In this document: positions 20,089 to 32,400 of the stretch, in pieces | How the letters are laid out: each line of letters starts with the position of its first letter | Position numbering within the stretch: the first letter of the stretch is position 1 | Assembly: GCA_002286855.1 (NCBI GenBank) | Contig: NRSV01000036.1 | Location: 1-64,000 of the forward strand | Reading direction: 5' to 3' | DNA: 64,000 bases | Source of the DNA: Bipolaris cookei | Taxonomy: Eukaryota > Ascomycota > Dothideomycetes > Pleosporales > Pleosporaceae | Translations under genes and position numbers: made by a program | Notes under the pieces: model-generated | Told to the model about the DNA's origin: nothing | Seen by the model: only the letters and a program-made list of their open reading frames with translations | The model's database searches: none

Positions 20089-21992
20089 TTACAACAGACC
20101 AATAGTTCGTTGCTTCATCTTCCTCACATCGACATTCTCCCATAGGGCAGTGCTAAAGAGCGTAATACAGTAGACGCATACCGCAGCAATAAGCATGTAC
20201 CGTTGTGTCTGACCGTAACTGAGGTTGATAGCATCGCGAGTCGGGCTGCCAATAGGGTAACTAGCCTGAACCTTCATGTCGCCGTAGATGTTCTTAAAGT
20301 TGTTCATGGCATCTGCGGGTAGATTGGCCTGGAGGCGAACAGGGAAGACACCGGTCCAAATTGCGCCGGCAATGGTAGATCCAATCGCGCTTCCAATCGC
20401 GATGATCATTGCCTCGACGGCAAGGAGAGCAGGGAAATCTTGTTGCTTGGATACAGCCATGAGCGTTGTCTGCTCCGAGATAACCAACACACCGCCACCA
20501 AAGGCGATGAAGATCATGCACATGACAATGTACCCAATATTCTCGTCGGGCTGACGGAATTTGATCATCAGCCCGACGCCCAACATAGTCAGGGGCACAC
20601 CAAAGAACATGGAGTAAATCTTCAGTTTGCCATAGTACCTCAGCGCCACACCGTACAGGATGCAAATGAAGCAGCTGCCCATTGTGTAGATATTTGCAAT
20701 CCAGGTGGCATGGACTTCAGTCTGGTTGAAGAGGACGACGAGCAGCGAGTAAAAGTACGAGTCCCAGCAGTACCAGCCGATGTATAACGAGGCAGCCATT
20801 GTGTACGTAAAGATGACGGTGCGGTTCTTAAGCAGCGGCCACGGGATAAATGTAACTGTAGCCCCGTACTTTTCCCACATGCCAAAGGCAACAACAAGCA
20901 GCGCTCCGAAGATGATAAAGCAGATGATCAGAGGCGACTTCCAGCCTTCGGCCTGATACGAGTAGATGTTGAATGCTAGGAGAAAGAGCGAGAGCCCAGC
21001 AGCTAGGATCAAGAGACCGACGGCGTCAAATTCGCGGAGGTAGTAGTATACGGTTTGACTGAAGTTGCCACAGCTTTCGCGAGGGGTGATGAGGCCTTGG
21101 CGACGTGCTTTCCCTTCGTAGACAACGAAGAGAATGATGAGAGGGGACACGACAATAGGGGCGAGGATGGCGAAGATGCCAAAGGCCCAACGCCATCCGA
21201 TACCACCGTCAGCTGTGATGCCGTTGATACCGTATCCGTAGACCCAAGTGGTGATGAGCCAAGGAGAGGAAGCGTAGGAGATGAAAAGACCTCGGTTCTT
21301 CAGCTTGGAGGTGTCAGCGATGAAGACGGTGATGAAGAAGTTGATGCTGTTGGAGCCGACGTAGAAGAAGGTTTGGGCGGCGCAGTAGGCTTTTACGTTG
21401 TTGCAGCTTGCCATTAGGATAAGACCGATTACGTAGATGAAGACACCCAGGGATAGACCGAAGGGTCGGCCCCAGATGTTGAGGATCTTGGCGTAGGGGA
21501 GCTTCCAGATGCCGCTGACGATGGAGGAAATGACCGTGGTTAAGGCTGTTAGAGAGTGTTGGTTGAAGCTGCTAGTGACGTAGGGCGAGAGGGTGCTCGA
21601 GGTACTGGATACATAGGCAGTGAAGAATTGGATGAACCACATGCTAGGATACGTTAATGGGATCTAGTTGTGATAGCCATGATGCTAGCAGTGTAGACGT
21701 ACAAGATGTATGCAAGGATCAAGTCCCTCTTCTTCCATATGAGGGAGGCTGCCTGAACTGCCTGCACACCCTGCTCAGCAGTGGTATCGACCTTGTTCAA
21801 TTCCTCATCGGAATTTTGGCTTAGCGAAGATCCCCTTGGAGTACCTAGCTTCTCATCAGGACGAGCAGCGTCCATGCTGGTATGACCCTGAACGGAAGCT
21901 GGGACATCAGCAATGTCCTTGTGATCAGTGTTGGAGGAAGTGTTTGCAGAGAGGATGGCATTGCTGGTCAGTCCCTTGAAGTTGAATCCCAT
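20089..21992 (-). CDS. Siderophore-iron transporter of the MFS (ARN/SIT/Mir family)
   Basis: Two exons, 21703-21992 and 20089-21643, give 614 residues; the 59-nt intron has donor GTACGT and acceptor TCCTAG, and splicing joins ..LAYIF to MWFIQFF. The family imports ferric siderophores by proton symport at the plasma membrane or vesicles. Seen: a hydrophilic N-terminal tail of about 85 residues, then a chain of about 14 hydrophobic segments. Family-typical words are LSPYVTSSF in the first loop, PYAKILNIWGRPFG in the MFS signature position, and GIGWRWAFGIFAI. The late segments are DFPALLAVEAMIIAIGSAIG and GAIWTGVFP. The C-terminus is short. A GATA-type dyad about 390-440 bp upstream suggests iron control. 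Confidence 0.92.
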
Positions 21993-22380
21993 CTTGACAA
22001 TCGATGGTGCAAATGCACACCTAGAGGGAGGATGAGGAGATGGAGAGATTGGTCAGACAAGCATTCGCGTGAGCTGCAGGCTCATATAGCCAACAGTGCT
22101 CCATGGGGTCCACAGAAGAACCTTGCCTCTGGGTGGGTAACATGGGCGGGTCATGGATGTGTAGCCTCAGGCCACGCACGGGAAGAGCAATTGGTGTGAG
22201 GGTGAACATGGATTCAAGCAGTTAGTGGCATGCAAGTGACGCTTGACCTTGCCCTTGGGAGGTGAATGTCCAGGTTTAAGCTCACCGAAGCTCGGCCCAG
22301 CCAGTGAGGAAAATCTTATCTTGATCATTCCCCCGGCACCGACCGGAGCGGCCGGCCAATGAGAGGGGCGGATGGGGACG

Positions 22381-22435
22381 CGCGGGTTATCAGATGAAAA
22401 TTTTCCATCTAATCATTATCTGATGGAAACCCGCG
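22381..22435. promoter_or_regulatory. Dyad with two ATCWGATAA boxes, candidate SreA/Urbs1-type iron-repressor site
   Basis: The complements of TTATCAGAT (22387-22395) and TTATCTGAT (22416-22424) are ATCTGATAA and ATCAGATAA, both exact matches to ATCWGATAA. That is the consensus of the iron-repressing GATA factors (SreA, Urbs1, Sre1). The pair is framed by CGCGGGTT (22381-22388) and its inverted copy AACCCGCG (22428-22435). It lies about 390-445 bp upstream of the siderophore transporter start, where such sites are known to act. Confidence 0.6.
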
Positions 22436-22880
22436 ACATGCACCCGATTACCCTGTGGGGCAGTCAATGTGGCGGAGATGAAGACTGGGAATAGCATGGG
22501 GTTATAGAGTAGTGGCCTGTGGTGTGCATTCACCAGCCACGGAGCTGCCGATGCCAAAGTTAATTCTCGTTAGGTACTCCACTCACGGTACAGCTTTTCG
22601 CGAGGGTTGTACACCAATGTAAATCTGGCCCCAATTCATCTCGTATTGTGGTGGCGGACTGGACATGGTAAAGCGAGTGGGCTGATTGCATGCGATAGGA
22701 ATATGGCGCATTCGGCATACGGGTCCATGCAGACATTGGGTGCAACGGCAGCTAGGACTCGATCCTTCCGATCTAATACCAGGAAAGGTCTCATTGAACC
22801 ATTGCATTCTTGTTTGTTGCCAGTGATGGAACAACTGCGAGGCTCTGTCCCGATACAATGGCTAAGCTGACGTGTATAGT

Positions 22881-22946
22881 GTATAGTGTATGAACAGATC
22901 CGGGGCTTTAACTGTATAGTGTATGAACAGAGTCGGGGCTTTAACT
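22881..22946 (+). repeat. 33-bp tandem duplication
   Basis: GTATAGTGTATGAACAG.. followed by CGGGGCTTTAACT occurs twice in a row (22881-22913 and 22914-22946) with two differences. It is non-coding as far as I can see. Confidence 0.8.
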
Positions 22947-23948
22947 GCTTGTTGCTAAATCACCTGCTATATGACGCGGCTTCAATAGCCGATCCCCGTA
23001 GCATGCACCCGGTTCACCACCGCTGTAGTACAGCACGAATCCAGAATACGCCATGTCTTCAATCGTGTTTTGTCCAGCCAGTCAGCTTTATTTGAATCCA
23101 TAAATCCCAGAGTAGGGAGAATTGAGCCAACTATACCCATTGTCTACAACTCTCAAGATTGCCGCCTATAATGCAGACCCAAAACAATGGCTGTGTTAGA
23201 GCCAGGGACGCATTCTGGTTGGCGTAGAGGACTTTTGACACCTTGCTGTTATTGATAAGGCAAAATACGATTGCAGACATGGTGTACATGCATGTCCATC
23301 AGTATGTGGGGTTAAGCGATGATTGACGTCAAAAGTCGGGCAGTCTGATGTGAGGATACACACTGTACGTCCATTATTTGCAGCGCATGACATTAACGAC
23401 CGCGTAACAGCAATGCAGTTTGAAGTTTCTAAATGCAGGCGCCGACTTCGTGTTTTCGACCTTCTATCTATGCTGTTGTGGTATTTGGATATGGATAGGT
23501 TGTTTGTATGTTCATCAAAACTTGGGCGAGGACGAGCAGAAGTAACAACACCAAAGGGTAACCAGACCTATTCCGATGAGCTCAACTCGGATTGATTGGG
23601 CAAATTAAGTTCAGTGTGCACCTTAGAGTAAACTATAATAGCTATACTTATATGCACCCTGTCCATGTCATGTGCCTGTACTGTTCCGACGAGGGTTATG
23701 TTTCGGTAGACGACTAGCTGACGTCTTCTGTATACATATGTGATCTTAATTCCACCTCCCTAAACTATTTAGTATGTCTTTTATTTATGACTGCATCCGG
23801 TAGCAGCAATGCCTTTGATGAGGCGTTTCTGCTGAGCTGAAGTGGCTGCATCCGAGACAAGCAGAATGACGCTAGCGAGGCCAATCCCGGTTGCGTTCCG
23901 AAATAGCTTCGGGGAACGCATTCCTTCTTCCAACCTTGTCATCGCGCC

Positions 23949-26414
23949 ATGAACAGCCGTCCTTCACCAATACAACATATGGACATGGAACGGAGGTCGT
24001 CTTCACCCAAGCGCAAGAAGGTCCGCCAAAAATACGCGCCCAAAGCTTGTACGTCACGCCTTTAGGCTCTGTTAGACCTCTCCCGGCATCCTTGGAGCTT
24101 CACATGCTGCATTCCGATGGTTCCGTAGCCGCTCGACACAGCATGCGCATGGCGGCAACACCACGGGTAGAAGTTGAGAATTGTTAGCTGACAGTCACGT
24201 GTAGGTGTATTGTGCAGACGGTCGAAGCTCAAGGTACGTCTTGGCCGTTGCTCGTGTCTCTGTTATGGTTGTGCATCTTCGGCTCCATTTCCGAATGCTT
24301 CACAAGCTTGGCCGGCGCGAGACGGCCTCTTTCGCGACTGATGGTTTTACCGTAGGAGCTCCTTCACACATGATCTAACTGTTCCCCAGTGCTCCGGCGA
24401 AAACCCTTGCCAGCGATGTGTCGATAATGGCAAGCGGTGTTTCTTTTCCGAAGACCAGACGGCAGCCGAAGCCCTGCAGCATCTCAGTCGCCCAACTCCC
24501 TCCCTCCAGGCCCAGTCGACGACTACCAGCGGCAATGGCAGCAGTAACTCGCGCCGTAATCCGGTGCCACATGATGAGACAACGCGCCGGATGAGCGATA
24601 CCAGCGCCCGTGGCATGACCATGGAGGCGCGCATGGCCCGCGTCGAGGCCATGATGGAGGCTCTGATGCGCGACTGTGGCTTGACCATGACGCCCATGGG
24701 CAGCGTGGAGCGAGATGATGGTGCCAGCGACGGCTTTCGAGGGGGTGATGCTGCTGCATTTCCTATTCCGCCACTGGATCCCATCAATCCAGCTCTCGCT
24801 TTCATGGGCCAGCCAGTCCTCTTCTCCCAAGAGCTCTCGAACCCGATGTCTTCGACCATGTCCGGCCCCGAATCCTCCTTTATCGTCGAAGCTCCTTATC
24901 TCGTCCACCTGGACGGACGGGCCATGTCGTTCCCTAGCCCGGCCGAATATCAACAGTACCTGATGTACTTTTTCACAGATATACATCTGTCTCATCCCTG
25001 CATAGACGAGACGGACTTTCGTAGTCGCGGCGAACACATGTTGGCCAATGCTGCCATTCAGCCCGAAGAACGTCACTTTCTTGCCCTCAACTATATCGTC
25101 TTTGCCTGCTGCGATGCACTACTGAATGTTTCGCCGCTTGATGCTAGTAAACCTGCCGGCTGGCGGTGGTCAGAAATAGCTGATGACCTCCTCGATAAGA
25201 AGTCGTTGGTTAGCGGCAACGGCGACCTGACACTGATCCAGTGTATGCTTTTTCAAGTAAGTCCGATATTCGTCTCGATTGCTATGCTGGAAACAAACTG
25301 ACCTAAACAGACTCTGTACTACACATTTATCGACATGCCTGGTTTCGCGTATAGCAGCATTGGAATCGCCGGTCGGCTCGTCTTTCAACACTCTCTCCAC
25401 CAACAGTCTACGTGGGCCGATATCACGACCCAACAAGCATATGAACGAATACGTGTGTTCTGGAATGTCTTCATTGCAGACCGCTTCATTTCATTAGCAT
25501 GTGGAAGACCATACAGCATTCATGAAGCTGATATTCAGGTTGAGCTGCCTATGGAGTTGTTCAATCGGGTGAGTTCAATTACTATCCATCGGGCTCAAAA
25601 TTCTAATATCCCTCAGGCAATGCTTCCCATGCAACTTGATCTGGAACAAGACCCACGAATCTTCATGAATCAGTACCTGCATTACATGATACTCTGGGCG
25701 CGTTACGTTGGCTGTTCCATGGAGGGACGCAGCTCCGATGGCCAAGCTCAAGAAGCCATCGATGCGCAAATCACCCAGTTCCTCGATCATGACCTTCCCG
25801 AGTTGCGCGTTCCTTATATACGGACAGCATCTGGTGTCGAGTCGCCAATAAAAGCCTTTCTGGTTCAGAAGAAGACAGACTTGGTTCTCTGGGGCTTCCG
25901 TCCAGTCATCACGTCCCTGCAATACAACGAGAGTCATGCAGCTCACTTTTCTCATTTGGCAGGAAGCACGGTAAGTCGAATGGCTGCGTTTGCACAAGAT
26001 GCACGAAGTCGCTTTGGTCTTCGCCACTCCATGATTACCTCGTTGTCCAACGCTCTCCTGGTTCTGTGCTCTCTCCTAGGACGTGATGGTGCTCCGAGGA
26101 ACCAAACTGACATCGACTCTTTCCGGCAAGTGGTGGCTCTACTCAACGACCTCGCATACAGCCAGCCGTACGCAAAGCGTGTCTTGGCCGATTTTGAATC
26201 TATTCTGTCGGTGATTGAAAGAGTCATTGAAGGTAAAGATGTTCCTGCGAAAATTTCAGATTTGATCCCATACAAAGCCTCGTGCCCTTGGATCCGCTCA
26301 TCGCAGGTTACTCCACCGCCCGGGCAATCTACTGGTAGTGGGAAGAACTTTGCAGCTAGCAATGGTTACATGTCTAATGGAAGTGAAGCCGGCCATGGTG
26401 TTTTGTGGCTTTGA
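23949..26414 (+). CDS. Zn2Cys6 transcription factor with fungal-specific (Fungal_trans) domain
   Basis: Five exons (23949-24048, 24205-24233, 24390-25256, 25311-25568, 25617-26414) give 683 residues. It is a nuclear DNA-binding regulator with unknown targets. Seen: a basic N-terminal stretch (SSSPKRKKVRQKY, likely nuclear signal), then a zinc cluster split over three exons: ACVLCRRSKLKC, SGENPC, QRCVDNGKRC. Its spacing is C-x2-C-x6-C-x5-C-x2-C-x6-C, canonical. A weak heptad stretch (MEARMARVEAMMEALM) may dimerise. The regulatory domain has YFFTDIHLSHPCIDE, TLYYTFIDMPG.AYSSIGIAGRL and RIRVFWNVFIADRFISLACGRPYSI, hallmark words of Fungal_trans. The 29-nt exon 2 decides the cluster; without it three Cys-bearing positions are lost. 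The last intron (48 nt) is in frame, so retention would add 16 residues. Confidence 0.9.
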
Positions 26415-29400
26415 TACAACTGCTGGGTTTCTGGAGTGTTGTTGAATTTAGTAAAAGTTGCATTTCTGAGAGTGGAGAAGAAAAAAGAGCGTCTTTTTTG
26501 CAACTGATTTGTTTTTGGTATCTGGGGTTTGAGGATTTTGTATCACATTACTTGTATAGATACCCAAATGCTTGGCTATGTGGGCTGAGTGTGTTGTAGA
26601 AATAAAGGATGGTAATAGCAAGATTGAGAATTTTATGGGTGGCTGGAGTGAGACATTGTGAAGCGTCGCCGTAAAAAGATTGTTTATCTATCTTGTCTCA
26701 AGAAAAGTCTTCGATACCTTGATTGTAAATTCTCTCTTCCTAGAATAAAAAGAAAGCTTACTATCGCCAGACTCTGTATGGATCTACGAGTCTTGCCTCC
26801 AAATTCTATCTGTTTCCCTCGCACTCGGAAAAAAAGAGAGAAAAAATGGTGATGGATGTGCTAACTTCATCCTTAAATCTAGACCCACGGTTACAAAGGA
26901 ATTTACAGGAGCTTGCTTTTTTTGAAAGCGGAAGGTGGGCAAGAAGATGCTATCACATTTTTTGATAAAAGACATTAGATAAGAGGGTGGGGAGCATAGT
27001 TCGAGACACAGCTTTGTGCACGAGGGTGGTAGGGGGAGGAAAGATGGGATGGTGGGTTGAGTGAAACTTGGAATAGACTTTGTGAAATGTGGTCAAGGGC
27101 AGACATGGTGTGAACACGATATTGCCTGATGATAAATGAACTTAGTCACAAAGTTTCGTTGCAATCATTGACAAGAAGTTCCTAGCATTCCCTGTTTCTA
27201 CTTTCTCGTACCAACAAGGAACTAAAACCCACTTCCGTCATCGCAAACCATTCCACCCCACCACCATCAGCCCAAAAAATGTTCTCAACTCTTCCTGGTA
27301 CTCGACACTAAGACAACACATCCATCTCGATCCCATTTCTCTCCCTACCACATGACCTGTCGCTCTCATCAACGCCCCAAACCATGATGTCTTCTCCGTC
27401 TCCATCCCCGGTCCACCAGAGACACACGTCCCTCATCAGCTGCTCCTCAAAAAAAAAGCAACCCAAAAATCGTCGAGGAAAAAACAGGCTGCACATCACC
27501 AACGAACTCCATCGCCCATGCAAATCGCGAGAAAACCGCAGGATCGAACATGTTCGCAGCGGAGAAAAAAATACTCCGCGTATGACCATTCCACCCATCC
27601 ACCCATCCTTACCACACACGTTATGTACCCTCCCTGCTCCCTTCCCCTTCCCGCTTCTAAAACACGCACCCCAGTAGATATCACAAACACCCCCTTGATA
27701 GAAAAGATACTCCAGGCAAGTAACAAATCGACAAGGTACATACTACTCCATCCCCGTCCCGTCGCATGCACACGTGTATCCATCCCTCCCTACCCCTACC
27801 CCCCCCCACTCTGTCCTATCCTCCAGACACAAAAGAAGTACCGAACCACAGGATGAACCACCGCAACCACCGTAGTTCCACCCCAAGACCCTTCGGAACC
27901 CGAAAGATAGGCGTTATGGGGTGGCAGTCTGGAGCGTGTCCTTGATAAATCCAACCCCCATTGTCGCGGGCCTTTTTTTATCTTTTCTTGCAAGGTATGA
28001 GCGAAGGGGGGGAGGGGGGAGGCGGGGAAGGCGCGTGTGACATTCACTTTTCGGACTGCGCTGCACCCCACGTCCCGTACCCCGTAACACGTTTCATTAC
28101 TATGCTAGTTGGATACGAGGGGAATTATACGCCGATACGTAACATTCAGTCATCGCTATCGAAGAAATAGATGATGCGCATAACGTAAATAGTATTTACG
28201 GGGTTGATAAGCAGCATATCGCATAGCCTTACCCCAAAGCGACTAGGAAAAAGTTGTAGAGAGGCAGATGCGCAAAGGGTTCCTCATGTGTCATACTTAC
28301 TTACATTCACAATGAAGCATAAGCATATCACGTGTAGTATACTAGACTTGATACACCCATTTTCCCTCTTCCAGCAAGCACGCACACGCACGTATGCCAA
28401 GCTACCCACAGCGGGACAAGTGGAGAGACACCCTCACTCGCTCACCGTTTACATACCTTGAATATTATCTTTCCGCGAGAGAAAAAGGGAGCGGGCGGAT
28501 GGGCGCGAGGCGCGCCGTCTGATGTCAGCAGTATAAAATGTGAGATGGGTCGAGGCGAACTCGGCATGCACAACATCCCCCACGCGCCTCTGTTTCTCTT
28601 CAAGGAAGGAGGAGGATTGGAGGGGGGTTGGGGTTGGGGTTGGTGGGAGTCAGAATGAGAAGGATCAAAGATGATAGACTCTTTTTCTTTCATGTGGGTT
28701 AAGGAAAAGCATCGCTGGGTTTGAGTCGGGGGCGTCCAGGATTGAGGCTGTTGGGAATATACTAAAGTGTATAATCTTTCCACGTGCGTAGTGTATACGT
28801 ATCTCATTTGTTGTATGTATATGTTTAAAATTACCCCCTATCCATCCGAACCACCCCCCCCCCCCCGGCGCCCATGCCGGTAAGAAAGGATATGGAAAAG
28901 GCCACAAATAATTACCTCTCCTGTGCACACTTCACAGCGAGGAAAAAAAAGGGAGGTACGGGGGGGAATTCTACCACAGACCCAAAATGATACATCGACC
29001 ACACCACTATTTTATCCACCCATCCATGTGAACCGCCCCAACATATACACGCATACATGTGTATATATACCCGGGTTTGGCATAACGAAACAGCAAGGCA
29101 ACCCGCACACGCTGCCTTCTTTCTCGGGCCGAGGGAAGAATAGGGATGCCCACACCTCCTCTCCCTCCTCCACCGGCTATAGAACACCTAGTCATCGATG
29201 CCGAGCCCGGTCCGTAAAAATGGATGAATGGTGATGGCTACTGGTCCTTGGTCTGGGGGGGGGGAGGTGTGGCGGGAAATCTATCATTCCCCATGGGGTT
29301 GGTGTTGGTGCTGAGATGAGCGTGAGCATGAGCGTGAGCATACATGATACGGGGATTGAGAAACGTAGGATTGGCTGTGGTATCATTTGTGGTACTATAG

Positions 29401-32400
29401 TAGCAAGTAGCTTTTCTTACCCTGTGCTACAGACGCATACGACCGTCTATGCCGTGTCTGTAGCGGTGAGGGAAAGGAAGGTGCGAGGGAGGGAAGGGGG
29501 GAGGCCTAAGATTTTAGTGTATATGTAGTTATCCAGGCAAAGATTACAGGGACGATGAAGGGGTGACTTCTGGCCAAAGAATAGTAATGGGATGAGGCCT
29601 AGTCCCGACAGCGTGGTTACAAGGCTGTGTCATGTGTGTGTGAGCATGCTGGGAACGGGCAAGCACAAAAATGGATTATGGTCAGCAACAACATATTAAA
29701 ACTGGCTGAAGTGCCAGGAAACTTAGAATCATGCATGTTGTCAGCGCCACGGGCTTGTTGCTTGGTTCTGTTGCTCCCCGAGAGGGAGCACGAAATAGAT
29801 GAAAGGGAATATGGATGGGGGCGCGCAGATGACGAGTAAGCACGCATGTTGTAGTGTTACCAGAGCTATATTTGGGAGAGGTATGTGTGTATGAACCACC
29901 GACTCAGAAAAAAGGCCGTTAAACCAACTCACCAGGACCCTGAGCGTTACATTTCGCAAACAAGAAAGAAAAGAAGACTGCATGCTTGGCTAGGCTGAAA
30001 GCGACAAGTGGTGAGCAAGGACTCTCTCTTTCTCTATCTCACTCTGTGTCAAAGGAAACAAAGAGTGTTACAAACGAGACTTATGCACAATGTTCCCCCA
30101 TCCCAAAGCAGAAGGTCGAAAAAGATAGGCGACGAGGGCTTTTGCATAATCCTTCCGGGATAATACTGTATGGGCAAAAATGGTCATGTGTCTATTGGCC
30201 AGTCGGCAGAATGTTTTGAGCAAAAGCTTCATGGGAACGGACGGGCTGGACGGTTGCAAACTAGCAGTTGCCGTGCAGTTGCAGCTTGCATGCCGCTGCG
30301 CGCGCGCCCCCTCCCTCTCTCGCCATGTGCAGGCTTCAGGTACATACCGTACGGTGGGTGGGAGAGGGGATGCCTCGTCAACGCTTCGAAACGCCTCGTT
30401 TGTCACTGCCGAATCCCACAAGGCAGGCCGAAAAATAAAAAGACGGCGACCCCACGATGGCTCGGGTAAGCTACGATGATAAGCGGGCACACGTGGGAGC
30501 AGAACGTTACCATAGGAGCTGCGCTAAGCACGCGGGCGTTGTGCATGTGAACGATGCGCCGGACCAGGGTAATGAGCCTGGACTTGCGTCGTTGGTCCTC
30601 TTCAAAAAGTCGGCGCAGTGGAAGGAGAGAGCAGCATGCTGCTACTAGGTTTCAACCAGGGCAGAAAGCGTAATGAGCAAAATGGCGGTTGCTTGTGACC
30701 TTTAACGGAGAGACCGGCGCCTTGGTCCGTCGACCTGCTACTTTGCCACCCACGAGCCGCGCTCCTGCGGCTTGTCGACCTTGTTGGTTATCAATGTGTT
30801 TATCAATGCGCGGACAAAGCGATGCGACCTGGGCGTATGGATGTGTGTCCCTGTGAATATGTCTGTGTCTGTGTGTGTCTGTGTGTGTCTGTGTGTCTGT
30901 GTGTGTGCCGCCCAGCATGCCTAGGCCCACTAGCCAGGGAAGTGGGAGAAAATGTCTTGTTTGGGCATCAACAGTGATTTCTTTGGGTAATCGACGATGG
31001 CTGGTTTTTTGGAGGCCACAAAGAAGTCCCGGCTCGGTGGAAAAGTGAGCATAACGTATTCCGTATCAATTCGCTGGGAGTAAAGCCCGCCGCTAACGGG
31101 AAAGCACAGGAGACAATGCGATTCGTGTAAAATCCCTCACAAATGATTCGTGCCGCAAGAACCGGAGACTAGAAGAACGCTCCCCCCGTGCACTAATGAG
31201 TTGATCAAGGGCTTCGGCGCCGCGATAGGAAAGCTTTCCTGTCGTTTCGAGCGAGGTCCAACTGTCGGTAAGATTTCGCAGGTACATGGTCGCTGAAACC
31301 CTCGGGCAATAACACTGCGGCACAGAGGGGGTGCGTCACATGCACGACGCTTGTACATATTGTTGCACTTTGAAGGATGATCAAAAAGGTATCTAACCTG
31401 AGTAGCAGTCCCACTGTCGTATTAGAGAATAGAGTTGGGGTTCTGGGAGGGAGGAAGGGAGGGAGGGAGGAAGCACAGGATGCGAGATGCAACTCTGTTC
31501 AACAGAAAAGGGACCAAATTAGGAGCAGTGCTTCAAAGATCGAACATGTATAGTCGGGGACTCGACAATACGATACAACAACAAAGCTGGGGGCCCGTTG
31601 TGATGAGCCGACGCAACGACCGGTGATTGCGAGCGACCCCCAGTCGATTGGCCGCTCCTCCTGCGTAACAGCCACGCGACGCCTCCGGAGGGCGGATGTA
31701 AGCCCCGGTCCCACAAGAGCTAGACCGAGGACCGGATCCAAGCTGTCGGGGCGATGGGCATCCAGCAAAGTGTCCGGTGGTGTGGCACTGTCAAGCCGCC
31801 ATTGTGGTTGCAGTTGCATTCCCCCTGTTCCAACTTGGAGGTGGGTATGTGTATACATGTGTACATACATACAAGAAGGATGCGCGCGCAGTTTGGGCCC
31901 TCTTTGCAATTACATGGTCGCACCACCCTGAGACCATGGGCAAGCAGCACAACAATGAGCAAAAAGATCCGTGCGGCGTGAAAGGATGGGTTATGCATTT
32001 CAGCTGGTGCCGAGCAATCAAACGACAATGGCTTTGCACGGTACTTTGTGGAGTCGCGGACGGCATGCTGGTGGTTGCTTTGGGCGGCGGGATAACACAG
32101 GCTCATGTCAGCAATCTGCTGGAGAGCGGCGATCTTGCCATTTCTTGCAGCAGTGCTGTAACAGCGGGCGCAAAAAGCAGTCGTCCCTTGATGCCCAGGC
32201 CGTTGTCCTCGACAAGTGGTAGGTCATGCAGTAAAAAAGGTCCGAATAGTTCATCTGCTATACTACGACCCAAACTCTGCCAAGTTGCTTGAGAGTAATA
32301 CTTTTTTCTTCTTTCATTTCTATTGATCCCCCATACGAGGGATTGCTGACGGCGCTGTGGAACGGGGGTTGGTCTTGTTAAGTTGGTTGCTGCCATGTTT

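Larger units (their letters stand above)
21993..23948. other. Promoter side of the siderophore transporter and upstream of the Zn2Cys6 gene
   Basis: About 2 kb between two divergent genes. It holds the GATA dyad (22381-22435) and a 33-bp tandem duplication (22881-22946). I found no coding frame with recognisable content. Confidence 0.55.
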
